Shown: one piece after another, positions 46,454 to 54,180 of the stretch
How positions within the stretch are numbered: position 1 is the first letter of the stretch
Layout: every line of letters begins with the position of its first letter
Assembly (NCBI RefSeq): GCF_014195655.1
Contig: NZ_JACICD010000011.1
Coordinates: 44,865 to 108,864, forward strand
Length of the DNA stretch: 64,000 nt
Direction: 5' to 3'
DNA from: Ancylobacter tetraedralis
Lineage (GTDB): Bacteria; Pseudomonadota; Alphaproteobacteria; Rhizobiales; Xanthobacteraceae
Made by a program: the position numbers and the translations under genes
The notes under the pieces: generated by a model
What the model was told of the DNA's origin: nothing
What the model saw: only the letters and a program-made list of their open reading frames with translations
The model's database searches: none

Positions 46454-46528
46454 GCGGGTGTAGCTCAGGGGTAGAGCACAACCTTGCCAAGGTTGGGGTC
46501 GTGGGTTCGAATCCCATCGCCCGCTCCA
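46454..46528 (+). tRNA. tRNA-Gly (anticodon GCC), probable ICE attachment site
   Basis: A 75-nt tRNA. The acceptor stem is GCGGGTG/CGCCCGC, with discriminator T and an encoded CCA. The anticodon stem CAACC/GGTTG encloses TTGCCAA (anticodon GCC), and the T arm is GGGTTCGAATCCC. Mobile-element genes begin directly downstream, and tRNA-Gly(GCC) 3' ends are known integration targets, for example of ICEclc-type elements. Confidence 0.96.
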
Positions 46529-46557
46529 AATTTTCCCATGAAAACTAGATACTTAGC

Positions 46558-46578
46558 AAACGCCCTTCGGGGCGTTTT
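46558..46578 (+). terminator. Rho-independent terminator after tRNA-Gly
   Basis: AAACGCCC (46558-46565) pairs with GGGCGTTT (46570-46577) around TTCG, followed by T residues. It lies 30 bases after the tRNA. Confidence 0.88.
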
Positions 46579-46926
46579 CTGCTTCCACGGCGCTGCTTTG
46601 CAGGCGATGGAAGCAGAACGGAAGCATCTGCGCGAAAGTCGCCGGATAGCATGGCGTGGTGACGGCGCCGTTCCTTCGCCTCTGCGAGGCGCAATGCCAG
46701 GTCGAAAATCCCGGGAAATGGCCTGGGTGTGACCTGCCCTGCAGTTCCAGGAGGCCAGTGCACTCTTAGTCATCAATTGATCTGGATCTGTGCCCCATTC
46801 GAGATGATGGCGGTCAATGTGGGCGGATCGATCCACCAGATGGCGTCGTCGAGCTGCCGTTCAGGAAGTGATGGAAGAGAAGGCTCCGCTCGCGCAAAGC
46901 ATCTCCGGATATCTCGCAGTGCCGAT
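46579..46926. other. Gene-poor left end of the element
   Basis: About 350 bases between the tRNA terminator and the first leader element. No frame here looks coding; one on the minus strand is mostly antisense to the tRNA. No integrase or excisionase is present. Confidence 0.4.
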
Positions 46927-47001
46927 CAGAGTGAGAGTACAGACCGGATTTCCGTGACGGGTTGAGACCGGGAGAGAGTCTTTCGGCGCCCGTCATGGAG
47001 G
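46927..47001 (+). ncRNA. Structured 5' leader, copy 1 (upstream of DUF932 gene)
   Basis: The exact 11-mer CAGAGTGAGAG (46927-46937) is followed 17 bases later by TGACGGG (46955-46961), which pairs with CCCGTCA (46989-46995). Flanking bases extend the stem, including a G-T wobble. Between the arms lies the shared GAGAGAG. GGAGG (46997-47001) and the start codon at 47011 follow directly. A second copy with the same spacing precedes the ParB-like gene. It is probably a cis-regulatory RNA. Confidence 0.65.
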
Positions 47002-47010
47002 TCTAGCCCC

Positions 47011-48204
47011 ATGAACATGCAGGTTCTGGATGCCGGTCGTGATGCCAGCGGCGGCTACAAGGTGGATGTCACGCGCGGCGAGCGGGTCGGTCGCGTGTCG
47101 TCGGAGTGGTTCTCCCGGCCGGATGACGAACGGTTCCTGTCGCTCGACGAGTTGGCCGAGATGGTGCGAGGCCGGGCCGATCACAGCCAGTCGCGCCTCG
47201 TCGAGACGTCCCGCATCCACGTCGAGGTGAGCCGCTCAAATGCCGAGCGGCTGTCGCTGGTGCTGCCCGGGGCAGACGCACTCGCCGAGCCGAACCATTG
47301 GTCGTTCGGCCAGCTCGCTGCCCAGATCGGTGCACCGGCCGCCTATCTGCGCCAGCTTCCCGCCGCGCTCGCCAGCATCAATCTGCAATATGGCCTGACC
47401 TCGCACCGCGCCGAGCAGATCAAGACCTATGAGACCACCAATGGTCGCGTCGAGCTCCGCGCGGTGACCGGCCCCGACTATGGCCGCATCTACGATCACG
47501 AGCTGGTCGAGGCGGTGCAGCGCATCGCCGGCAACGGAACCGGCGACACACGCTGGAAGGTGCCGGGCGTGCTCAACTGGTCGACGGGCGTCTACAATCC
47601 GCGTGTCGACATCACCAAGGATACGACGACGCTCTACGCCTCTGACCGTGACGTGTTCCTGTTCCTGGTCGACGATCTGAACCCGATCGAGGCGGAGCGT
47701 TTGCCCGACGGCTCGCCGGACCTTTATTTCCGGGGCTTCTATTGCTGGAACTCGGAGGTCGGCGCCAAGACGCTCGGCATGGCGAGCTTTTATCTGCGCG
47801 CCGTGTGCCAGAATCGCAATCTCTGGGGTGTCGAGGATTTCCAGGAGATCACCATCCGCCACTCCAAATACGCCGCCTCGCGCTTCGCCCATGAGGCGGC
47901 GCCGGCCTTGACCCGCTTCGCCAATTCTTCGCCCTTGCCCTTCGTCAACGGCATCAAAGCGGCACGGGAGAAGATCGTCGCGCGCACCGACGAGGACCGC
48001 AGCGACTTCCTGCGCAACCGGGGTTTCTCCAGGGCCGAGACCGCCAAGGTCATCAACACGGTGCTGGCAGAGGAAGGGCGCAAGCCCGAGAGCATCTTCG
48101 ACTTCGTGCAGGGCATCACCGCGGTCGCACGCGACAAGCCCCACCAGGATGCAAGGCTCGACCTCGAGGGCCGGGCCAAGAAGCTGCTCGACCGGGCGGC
48201 CTGA
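47011..48204 (+). CDS. DUF932 domain protein (ICE/phage-plasmid type)
   Basis: A 397-residue cytoplasmic protein of the DUF932 family, common on plasmids, ICEs and phages next to ParB-like genes. Characteristic stretches are AEPNHWSFGQLAAQIGAPAAYLRQLP, ELRAVTGPDYGRIYDHELVEAVQRI, TLYASDRDVFLFLVDD, FRGFYCWNSEVGAKTLGMASFYLRAVCQNRNLWGV and ITIRHSKYAASRFAHEA. Its biochemical role is unknown; family context suggests replication or anti-defence functions. It is the first gene of the element after tRNA-Gly and is preceded by a structured leader that recurs ahead of the next gene. Confidence 0.9.
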   Translation: MNMQVLDAGRDASGGYKVDVTRGERVGRVSSEWFSRPDDERFLSLDELAEMVRGRADHSQSRLVETSRIHVEVSRSNAERLSLVLPGADALAEPNHWSFGQLAAQIGAPAAYLRQLPAALASINLQYGLTSHRAEQIKTYETTNGRVELRAVTGPDYGRIYDHELVEAVQRIAGNGTGDTRWKVPGVLNWSTGVYNPRVDITKDTTTLYASDRDVFLFLVDDLNPIEAERLPDGSPDLYFRGFYCWNSEVGAKTLGMASFYLRAVCQNRNLWGVEDFQEITIRHSKYAASRFAHEAAPALTRFANSSPLPFVNGIKAAREKIVARTDEDRSDFLRNRGFSRAETAKVINTVLAEEGRKPESIFDFVQGITAVARDKPHQDARLDLEGRAKKLLDRAA

Positions 48205-48208
48205 CTTC

Positions 48209-48265
48209 CGGAAAGCCGGAGATGCGGACATCCGTGTCTCCGGCTTTCCGGCTTTCCGGCTTTCC
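48209..48265. repeat. Long hairpin plus octamer tandem repeat between DUF932 and ParB genes
   Basis: CGGAAAGCCGGAGA (48209-48222) pairs perfectly with TCTCCGGCTTTCCG (48237-48250); the loop has an inner CGGA/TCCG pairing. The right arm starts a tandem repeat of CGGCTTTC (48241-48264, three copies). The hairpin begins within five bases of the DUF932 stop and may act as a terminator or processing site. Confidence 0.8.
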
Positions 48266-48301
48266 GTTTGTGCGGATCTGCGATTCTGTGGCGTCGCCCT
48301 C

Positions 48302-48378
48302 CAGAGTGAGAGGGCGGCGCTGCGCTTCGTGACGGGTTGGAGGCCGAGAGAGAGGCTCCCGGCCGCCCGTCGCGGAGG
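48302..48378 (+). ncRNA. Structured 5' leader, copy 2 (upstream of ParB-like gene)
   Basis: CAGAGTGAGAG (48302-48312) lies 17 bases before TGACGGG (48330-48336). GACGGG (48331-48336) pairs with CCCGTC (48366-48371), and outer pairs extend the stem with changes that keep pairing relative to copy 1. The inner GGCCG/CGGCC stem is stronger than in copy 1. GAGAGAG is shared. GGAGG (48374-48378) and the ATG at 48387 follow. Confidence 0.65.
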
Positions 48379-48386
48379 TGCCTTCC

Positions 48387-50450
48387 ATGGCGACCACTGT
48401 TCAGAAGATCACGCTCTCGCCCTCGCGTGACATCCCCTTCAACAAGCTCCTGCTCAGCCAGTCGAACGTCCGGCGCATCAAGGCCGGGGTCTCAATCGAG
48501 GAACTGGCCGAGGACATCGCCCGGCGTGGCCTGCTGCAGGGCCTCAGCGTTCGGCCCGTCGTCGATGGCGCCGGCGTCGAGACCGGCATGTTCGAGATTC
48601 CGGCCGGCGGGCGGCGCTATCGAGCGCTGGAAGTGCTGGTGAAGCAGAAGCGGCTCGCCAGGACCGCGCCGGTGCCCTGCGTCATCCGAGAGGGCGGCAT
48701 CGCCGAGGAGGATTCCCTCGCCGAGAATGTCCAGCGCGCGCCGCTGCATCCGCTCGACCAATTCCGCGCCTTCCTCGCCCTGCGTGAGAAGGGACAGTCC
48801 GAGGAAGAGATTGCGGCCGCCTTCTTCGTCTCCGTCGGCGTGGTCAAGCAGCGCCTCAAGCTCGCCTCGGTCGCGCCGGTGCTGCTGGAGGTTTATGCCG
48901 AGGATGGCCTGACGCTCGACCAACTCATGGCCTTTACCGTCTCCGGCGACCATGCGCGCCAGGAACAGGTCTTCGAGCGGCTGAAGACCTCCTATGACAA
49001 GCAGCCCTATGCCATCCGCCGCATGCTGACCGAAGGTGCTGTCCGCGCCTGTGACAAGCGCGCCCAGTTCATTGGCCTCGAGGCCTATGTCGAGGCCGGC
49101 GGCACCATCCTGCGCGACCTATTCCAGGGCGATGATGGCGGCTGGCTGCAGGATGTCGTGCTGGTCGACCGGCTGGTGGCCGAGAAGCTCAAGGCCGAGG
49201 CGGACGCTGTCACCACTGAGGGGTGGAAGTGGATCGAGATGGCCCCCGACTTCGCCTATGGCCACACCTACGGCTTGCGCCAGCTGCGCGGTGAGACCAT
49301 TCCACTCACTACGGAGGAGGAAGCCAGCCGCGACGCACTGAAGGCGGAATATGATCGCCTGTCCGAGGCCTATGCCGAGGCGGACGAACTGCCGGAAGAG
49401 GTCGATGCGCGGCTCGGCGAGATCGAGACGGCGATCGAGGCCTTTGAGGCGCGTCCGATCACCTTCGATCCGCTGGATGTGGCGCGCGCCGGCGCCTTCG
49501 TCAGCATCACCCATGATGGCACGCCGCGTATTGAGCGCGGCTATGTGCGGCCCGAGGACGAACTGCCGGTGGAGCTCGAAGTCGTCGCGGAAGACGTTGG
49601 GCCGCACCACATCGCGGCGGCGGCCATGCGTAGCGGCGAGGCCGTCATGGCAGATGCGCCGATGCCCGAGCCCGAGGAGGACGAAGGGCTGTCGGCGCTC
49701 TCGGACCGGCTGATGACCGAGCTGACCTCGCACCGCACACTCGGCCTGCGCCAGGCGCTGGGCGAGCGGCCGGAGGTCGCCTTCCTCGCGGCCCTGCATG
49801 CCCTGACGCTGAAGAGCTTCTACCGCTACGGCTCGGATAGCTGCCTCGAACTCGACCTGAAGAGCATGGCCTTCAGCGCGCAGGCGCCGGGGCTGAACGA
49901 CAGCGCCTCGGCCGCGGCGATCCACGCCCGGCATGAGGGCTGGGCGAAGGTCCTGCCGAAGGACTCGGCCGATCTCTGGGAGGCTCTGCACGACTGGGAC
50001 AGCGACAGCCGCTCCGGTTTGTTCTCCCATGTGGTGAGCCTGTCGGTGAACGCCGTCCATGAGGCTTGGAACCGGCGCCCCCGCGCGCTCAACCATGCCG
50101 ATCAGCTCGCCCGCGCCGTCGACCTCGACATGGCGGCCGCCGGGTGGAAGCCGACCGTGGACAATTTCCTCGGCCGGGTCACCAAGGCCCGCATTCTGCT
50201 GGCGGTGAGCGAGGCGAAGGGGCCGCGTGCCGCGGAGCGCATCGCGCACTTGAAGAAGGGTGACATGGCCCGCGAGGCCGAAGCGCTGCTGGCCGATACC
50301 GGCTGGCTGCCAGAACCGCTGCGCGGAGCCGAACCCGCCGTTGGCGAAGATACGGCGGCGCAGGACGGCACAACGGCCATGGGCGAAGACGAGAGTCTTG
50401 AGGATACTGAAGACACCACGGATATCCCCCGTGCCGTGGCGGCGGAGTAA
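48387..50450 (+). CDS. Large ParB/RepB/Spo0J-family protein of the element
   Basis: A 687-residue protein. The N-terminal ParB/sulfiredoxin-like domain (about 15-125) has PFNKLLLSQSNVRRIKAGVSIEELAEDIARRGLLQGLSVRPV, the GGRRYRALEVL motif and AEENVQR-like ENVQRAPLHPLDQFRAF. The KorB-like helix-turn-helix follows, with EEEIAAAFFVSVGVVKQRLKLASV. The remaining 450 residues are specific to ICE-borne relatives, with acidic segments near 330-350 and at the C-terminus (GEDESLEDTEDTTDI). It probably binds DNA and acts in maintenance or regulation of the element, but it lies away from parA. The ATG at 48387 has GGAGG and is preceded by a structured leader. Confidence 0.88.
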   Translation: MATTVQKITLSPSRDIPFNKLLLSQSNVRRIKAGVSIEELAEDIARRGLLQGLSVRPVVDGAGVETGMFEIPAGGRRYRALEVLVKQKRLARTAPVPCVIREGGIAEEDSLAENVQRAPLHPLDQFRAFLALREKGQSEEEIAAAFFVSVGVVKQRLKLASVAPVLLEVYAEDGLTLDQLMAFTVSGDHARQEQVFERLKTSYDKQPYAIRRMLTEGAVRACDKRAQFIGLEAYVEAGGTILRDLFQGDDGGWLQDVVLVDRLVAEKLKAEADAVTTEGWKWIEMAPDFAYGHTYGLRQLRGETIPLTTEEEASRDALKAEYDRLSEAYAEADELPEEVDARLGEIETAIEAFEARPITFDPLDVARAGAFVSITHDGTPRIERGYVRPEDELPVELEVVAEDVGPHHIAAAAMRSGEAVMADAPMPEPEEDEGLSALSDRLMTELTSHRTLGLRQALGERPEVAFLAALHALTLKSFYRYGSDSCLELDLKSMAFSAQAPGLNDSASAAAIHARHEGWAKVLPKDSADLWEALHDWDSDSRSGLFSHVVSLSVNAVHEAWNRRPRALNHADQLARAVDLDMAAAGWKPTVDNFLGRVTKARILLAVSEAKGPRAAERIAHLKKGDMAREAEALLADTGWLPEPLRGAEPAVGEDTAAQDGTTAMGEDESLEDTEDTTDIPRAVAAE

Positions 50451-50473
50451 CCCTCAACACGATCCTGAACCTC

Positions 50474-50506
50474 GGCCCGCCGGCTCTGTCGGCGGGCCTT
50501 TGTTTT
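50474..50506 (+). terminator. Rho-independent terminator after the ParB-like gene
   Basis: GGCCCGCC (50474-50481) pairs with GGCGGGCC (50491-50498) around a nine-base loop and is followed by TTTGTTTTT. Confidence 0.9.
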
Positions 50507-50519
50507 TGAAAAGCTCGCC

Positions 50520-51554
50520 ATGTCCGGGATTGCTCACGATCTGTCGCGCCGGCTCGCCGATCGGGCCGAAGCGGTCTGCCGTCATTATCTCTCCAATGGT
50601 CGCCGGGAGGGCCGCTACTGGCTCGTCGGCGATATCAGAAACACGCCCGGCCGCTCGCTCTTTGTGCGGCTTCGTCCATCCGCGAAGGGGCCGGCGGGCA
50701 AATGGACCGATGCCGCCACCGGCGAACATGGCGATCTCCTCGACGTCATCCGCGGATCTCTGGGACTCCCCGACTTTGCTGACGTTGCCAAGGAAGCGCG
50801 GACATTCCTCAGCCTGCCGCATCCCGCACCGGAGCCCGCAGCACCACGCCGCCATGTCATGTCGGGTCGATCAGGGGCCATCGAAGCCGCGCGCCGGCTG
50901 TTCGCCATGTCACAGCCCATCGCCGGGACCCTTGCAGAGACGTATCTGCGCCGACGCGGCATTGCGCTTTTGCACGGAACCGGAAACCTGCGCTTCCATC
51001 CGTGCTGCTACTACAAGCCTGACGACGGCCCGACCGAGACCTGGCCCGCGATGATCGCCGCCGTCACCGATCTCTCCGGCAGGATCACCGGCGTACACCG
51101 CACCTGGCTCGCCCCCGACGGTTCGGACAAGGCTCCAGTCGAGACGCCGCGCAAGGCGATGGGTGATCTGCTTGGGTCTACCGTTCGAATCGGTGTGCCC
51201 GACAGCGTGATGGCAGCGGGCGAAGGCATCGAGACCATGCTGTCGCTCCGACAGGTCCTGCCCAACATCGCTATGGCGCCGGCGCTCTCGGCCGCGCATC
51301 TGGCCGCCATCCTGTTCCCGCCTGCCTTGAGGCGGCTCTATATCGTCCGCGACAACGATCCTGCCGGTGACGCCGCGCGGGACACGTTGATCGAACGGGC
51401 GAACGCCGAAGGCATCGAGGCCATCCCCTTGTCGCCAGCGCTCGGGGACTTCAACGAGGATCTCCAGCGGCTGGGTATCCATGCGCTCCGGACGGGTGTT
51501 CGGGTGCAGCTCGCCCCGGAAGATGTCGTGCGCTTCATGAACCTGGCCCCATAG
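50520..51554 (+). CDS. Toprim-domain primase-like protein
   Basis: A 344-residue protein. The N-terminal part resembles mobile-element primases (YWLVGDIRNTPGRSLFVRLRP, GKWTDAATGEHGDLLDVIR). The Toprim domain over about 225-320 shows VMAAGEGIETMLSLRQVLP, with the catalytic Glu in GEGIE, and YIVRDNDPAGDAARDTL, with the DxD metal site. A zinc finger is not obvious. Such proteins accompany DUF932/ParB genes on alphaproteobacterial ICEs and plasmids and probably prime DNA synthesis of the transferred or replicating element. The start lies 14 bases after the preceding terminator, within the same gene block. Confidence 0.88.
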   Translation: MSGIAHDLSRRLADRAEAVCRHYLSNGRREGRYWLVGDIRNTPGRSLFVRLRPSAKGPAGKWTDAATGEHGDLLDVIRGSLGLPDFADVAKEARTFLSLPHPAPEPAAPRRHVMSGRSGAIEAARRLFAMSQPIAGTLAETYLRRRGIALLHGTGNLRFHPCCYYKPDDGPTETWPAMIAAVTDLSGRITGVHRTWLAPDGSDKAPVETPRKAMGDLLGSTVRIGVPDSVMAAGEGIETMLSLRQVLPNIAMAPALSAAHLAAILFPPALRRLYIVRDNDPAGDAARDTLIERANAEGIEAIPLSPALGDFNEDLQRLGIHALRTGVRVQLAPEDVVRFMNLAP

Positions 51555-51788
51555 CCGGAGCGGGCTGAACCGCGATAAGTGGCTGCCATACCCGCAAGGT
51601 TGCTTCGGTAACGGCAAGAGGACCGCGCCTTGCGCCTTCGAGAGGGCGATCGGCCGTCAGCCGGGCCAGATCGGCAATAGCTGCCGCCGACGATTTTCCG
51701 GCGCGGCCTTCAGGCCGCTTTCCATCGCGAAGCAAAATCGCCGGCTTGTCGCCATCCTCCGCTGCGCTTCGGCCCTGTGCGCTTTCCG

Positions 51789-51833
51789 GCATGGTCTTAT
51801 CCCGAAACCGGTTCCCACTTTCGGGGACCATGC
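51789..51833. repeat. RIME-like palindromic repeat
   Basis: Two nested perfect arm pairs: GCATGGTC (51789-51796) with GACCATGC (51826-51833), and CCCGAAA (51801-51807) with TTTCGGG (51819-51825), around CCGGTTCCCAC. The motif of CCCGAAA..CCGGTTCCCACTTTCGGG type resembles the intergenic mosaic repeats dispersed in rhizobial and related genomes. Confidence 0.75.
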
Positions 51834-51922
51834 CCGCGCTCCGGGTGCGGGTCCGTCCCGCCCGACGGCTTCGTCGCCATGAAGGCCGCCACGGCAAGCG
51901 GTCCAAACCGACGGAGCATCCC

Positions 51923-52849
51923 ATGAGCGCGCATGACGACCACGAGCCGCACCACGTCTCATCCCCGACCGACCACCTGATCCAGGAATTGCAGCTCCAC
52001 GGTTATCGCCCATCCGAAGACGAACGCGACCAGCGCCCACCACCGGAAGACCGCCTCATCGAAGGCGCCATCGCCGACATCTTCGATGCCCTGGTCGCGA
52101 CGAGCACCGACACCAGCCTCGATGCCGAGCTTCCCGATCTCCTCTGGTCGACCGTCAACATGTTCCACCGCGCCCTGGACCGCATCGAACAGAGGCTCGA
52201 CGACAATGAGCAGGCCCAGAAGCAGCTTCAGCGCGAACAGGACGGCTCGGAGGTGAAGTCACTGGAGCTCGAGCGCCGGATCGACATCGGCATGAACCTG
52301 ATCGGCCGGCGCGACGGCATGGAAACCTTCCGCGAGGCCGCCGCCGACCGCTACCGTATCGCCACCGGCTCTCCCTGGACGCCACGGGCCGGATCACGGG
52401 TCAACCATCGCCACCTCACCGCATCGCTGATCGACAGCCGGGATTTCCTCGCCGCCCGGCGGCGCGCGGATACCGAGTTGCTGGTACCCGCAGGCCCGAA
52501 GATCGCCTTCTCGGGCGGCGACACCGCCGATCACAGGCAGATCTGGGCCAGGCTCGATCAGATCCACGCCAAGCACCCGGACATGGTGCTGCTGCATGGC
52601 GGCTCCCCAAAGGGCGCCGAAAAGATCGCGTCCCTCTGGGCCGATAGCCGCAAGGTGCCGCAGGTGGCCTTCAAGCCTGACTGGACGAAGCACGCCAAGG
52701 CTGCCCCCTTCAAGCGCAACGACCAGATATTGAACGTGGTGCCGATCGGGGTCGTGATCTTCCCCGGCACCGGCATTCAGGACAATCTGGCCGACAAGGC
52801 CCGCAAGATGGGCATTCCGGTCTATCGCTTAGGCTCCGGCGGCGCATAA
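51923..52849 (+). CDS. DUF2493 (SLOG-like) domain protein
   Basis: A 308-residue protein. The N-terminal half (1-170) is helical and acidic, with a coiled-coil-like stretch RALDRIEQRLDDNEQAQKQLQREQ. The C-terminal DUF2493 domain begins at KIAFSGGDTADHRQIWARLDQI. It continues with VLLHGGSPKGAEKIASLWADSRKVPQVAFKPDWTKH, FKRNDQILNVVPIGVVIFPGTGIQDNLADKARKMGIPVYRLG. That is the YspA/SLOG Rossmann-like pattern of nucleotide-binding proteins. It is common on alphaproteobacterial ICEs beside Toprim genes. Function unknown; nucleotide or nucleic-acid sensing is plausible. The ATG at 51923 follows CGGAGCATCCC. Confidence 0.87.
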   Translation: MSAHDDHEPHHVSSPTDHLIQELQLHGYRPSEDERDQRPPPEDRLIEGAIADIFDALVATSTDTSLDAELPDLLWSTVNMFHRALDRIEQRLDDNEQAQKQLQREQDGSEVKSLELERRIDIGMNLIGRRDGMETFREAAADRYRIATGSPWTPRAGSRVNHRHLTASLIDSRDFLAARRRADTELLVPAGPKIAFSGGDTADHRQIWARLDQIHAKHPDMVLLHGGSPKGAEKIASLWADSRKVPQVAFKPDWTKHAKAAPFKRNDQILNVVPIGVVIFPGTGIQDNLADKARKMGIPVYRLGSGGA

Positions 52850-52869
52850 GCGCCGCCAGGCCCGCCATC

Positions 52870-52913
52870 TTGAAAATGATGGCAAGTTCTCTATTTTGCT
52901 ATCAACGCTATCA
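52870..52913 (+). promoter_or_regulatory. Promoter and candidate operator of the toxin-antitoxin operon
   Basis: TTGAAA (52870-52875) and TATTTT (52892-52897) are 16 bases apart. Two direct copies of GCTATCA (52898-52904 and 52907-52913, 9-base period) lie just downstream and may be half-sites for the ribbon-helix-helix antitoxin. Confidence 0.55.
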
Positions 52914-52933
52914 GCCTTACTGGAGGCGCCATC

Positions 52934-53188
52934 ATGCCCGCAGTGACGATCCGGAATCTCTCCGAGGCGACGCACCGCGCCCTCAAGGTGCGCGCGGCAC
53001 AGCATGGCCGCAGCACGGAGGCCGAGATGCGCGACATCCTGGAGACTGCTGTTCGCCCCGAAACGCGCCTGCGGCTCGGAACGGCGCTTGCGGAACGCAG
53101 CCGTCGGCTTGGACTGACCAATGAGGACATCGACGCCTTCAGCCCGGCGCGCGACAGGACGCCTGCCGAGCCCATGAGCTTCGAATGA
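52934..53188 (+). CDS. FitA-like ribbon-helix-helix antitoxin
   Basis: An 84-residue antitoxin. The N-terminal ribbon-helix-helix domain is AVTIRNLSEATHRALKVRAAQHGRSTEAEMRDILETAV, and an acidic C-terminus would wrap the toxin (NEDIDAFSPARDRTPAEPMSFE). It binds DNA to autoregulate and neutralises the PIN nuclease encoded next, whose start overlaps its stop (ATGA). GGAGG precedes the ATG. Together they form a type II VapBC/FitAB module, which commonly stabilises mobile elements. Confidence 0.92.
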   Translation: MPAVTIRNLSEATHRALKVRAAQHGRSTEAEMRDILETAVRPETRLRLGTALAERSRRLGLTNEDIDAFSPARDRTPAEPMSFE

Positions 53189-53607
53189 TCCTTCTCGACA
53201 CCAATGTCATCTCGGAGGCGATGAAGCCCACGCCCGACGACACCGTGCGGGCGTGGCTCGACGAGCAGGCGGCCGAGACGCTCTATCTCTCCAGCGTCAC
53301 CATCGCCGAACTGTTGTTCGGAATCGGTGCGCTGCCCGCGGGCAAGCGCAAAGACCGGCTGACCGAGGCCCTGGACGGGGTGATGGAGCTGTTCGCCGAC
53401 CGAGTCTTGCCTTTCGATATCGCTGCCGCACGACGCTATGCCGACCTCGCCGTGAAGGCGCGTGCGGCCGGCAAGGGCTTTCCGACGCCCGACGGCTATA
53501 TCGCCGCAATCGCAGCCTCCCGGGGCTTCACTGTGGCCACGCGCGATACCAGCGCGTTCGACGCCGCCGGTGTGGCGGTCATCAATCCGTGGAACGTGGA
53601 CCGCTGA
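53185..53607 (+). CDS. FitB/VapC-like PIN-domain toxin ribonuclease
   Basis: A 140-residue PIN-domain Mg2+-dependent endoribonuclease. The acidic catalytic set is Asp5 (MILLDTNVISE), Glu42 (TIAELLFGI), Asp103 (TPDGYIAAIA) and Asp121 (ATRDTSAFDAAGV). The C-terminus INPWNVD is typical of FitB. Targets are probably tRNAs or other structured RNAs. The gene overlaps the antitoxin by four bases, so production is coupled. Confidence 0.94.
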   Translation: MILLDTNVISEAMKPTPDDTVRAWLDEQAAETLYLSSVTIAELLFGIGALPAGKRKDRLTEALDGVMELFADRVLPFDIAAARRYADLAVKARAAGKGFPTPDGYIAAIAASRGFTVATRDTSAFDAAGVAVINPWNVDR

Positions 53608-53889
53608 CGACCTGCCACAGTCAGCACGTGTTGAACCTGGCAACGCTGCGGAAGCGATCTGCGCAGTGACCCGCCATCACGGTCTCCTGACCGGACGACC
53701 ATCCCCGCTTCACGACGCTGATCCTTGGGTCCAGCCGATGGCCTGACGCCATCAACCCATGAAGGGTCGGACTACGCTGTGCGTGCCGCCGCTCCGGCTG
53801 CGCCTCACGCGGTGATTGCGGCCAACGGCCGGCCCTTTCGGGCGCCTGTCAGCGGGGGATGGACCTCCGCTCGCGCAGGAGCCAGGTCG

Positions 53890-54057
53890 ATGTCCGCCCA
53901 GATCGCTCACGCCTTCGCCTTCAGCCTCGCCACCACCCTGATGGCCACCGTCGTCATCTTCCGCGCCGGCGACGGCACGCTCTCCGTCATCCCGGCTACC
54001 GAATATGACGGCGACGAAGCCGCGATCGTCCGCGAAATCGACCCCTTCGCCTCTTGA
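53890..54057 (+). CDS. Small membrane protein of the element (55 aa)
   Basis: A 55-residue protein with one hydrophobic helix at the N-terminus (AHAFAFSLATTLMATVVIF), a short GDGTLSVIPA strand and an acidic end (YDGDEAAIVREIDPFAS). AGGAGCC lies upstream of the ATG. The composition is natural compared with overlapping frames. I regard it as a small ICE-specific protein of unknown function. The 280 bases between fitB and this gene hold no supported frame. Confidence 0.55.
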   Translation: MSAQIAHAFAFSLATTLMATVVIFRAGDGTLSVIPATEYDGDEAAIVREIDPFAS

Positions 54058-54180
54058 GAGGCGAATAGGCGGCCATGAACGGCGGAGGCGGCGTGCGCTC
54101 GTGCTCTGCCGCCAACGCCAATCCCGCCGGTGCATCGTGGTGGCGGAGGCGCATCGGTCTGATTTTATGGAGCCGCCCCC

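Noticed and set aside
46465..46836. Minus-strand frame beginning right of tRNA-Gly
   Set aside because: Its 3' part is simply antisense to the tRNA and terminator; no coding character.
51535..51792. Short minus-strand frame (about 85 codons) between the Toprim and DUF2493 genes
   Set aside because: Looks moderately protein-like but its start lies inside the RIME-like palindrome and it has no RBS; kept out for lack of support.
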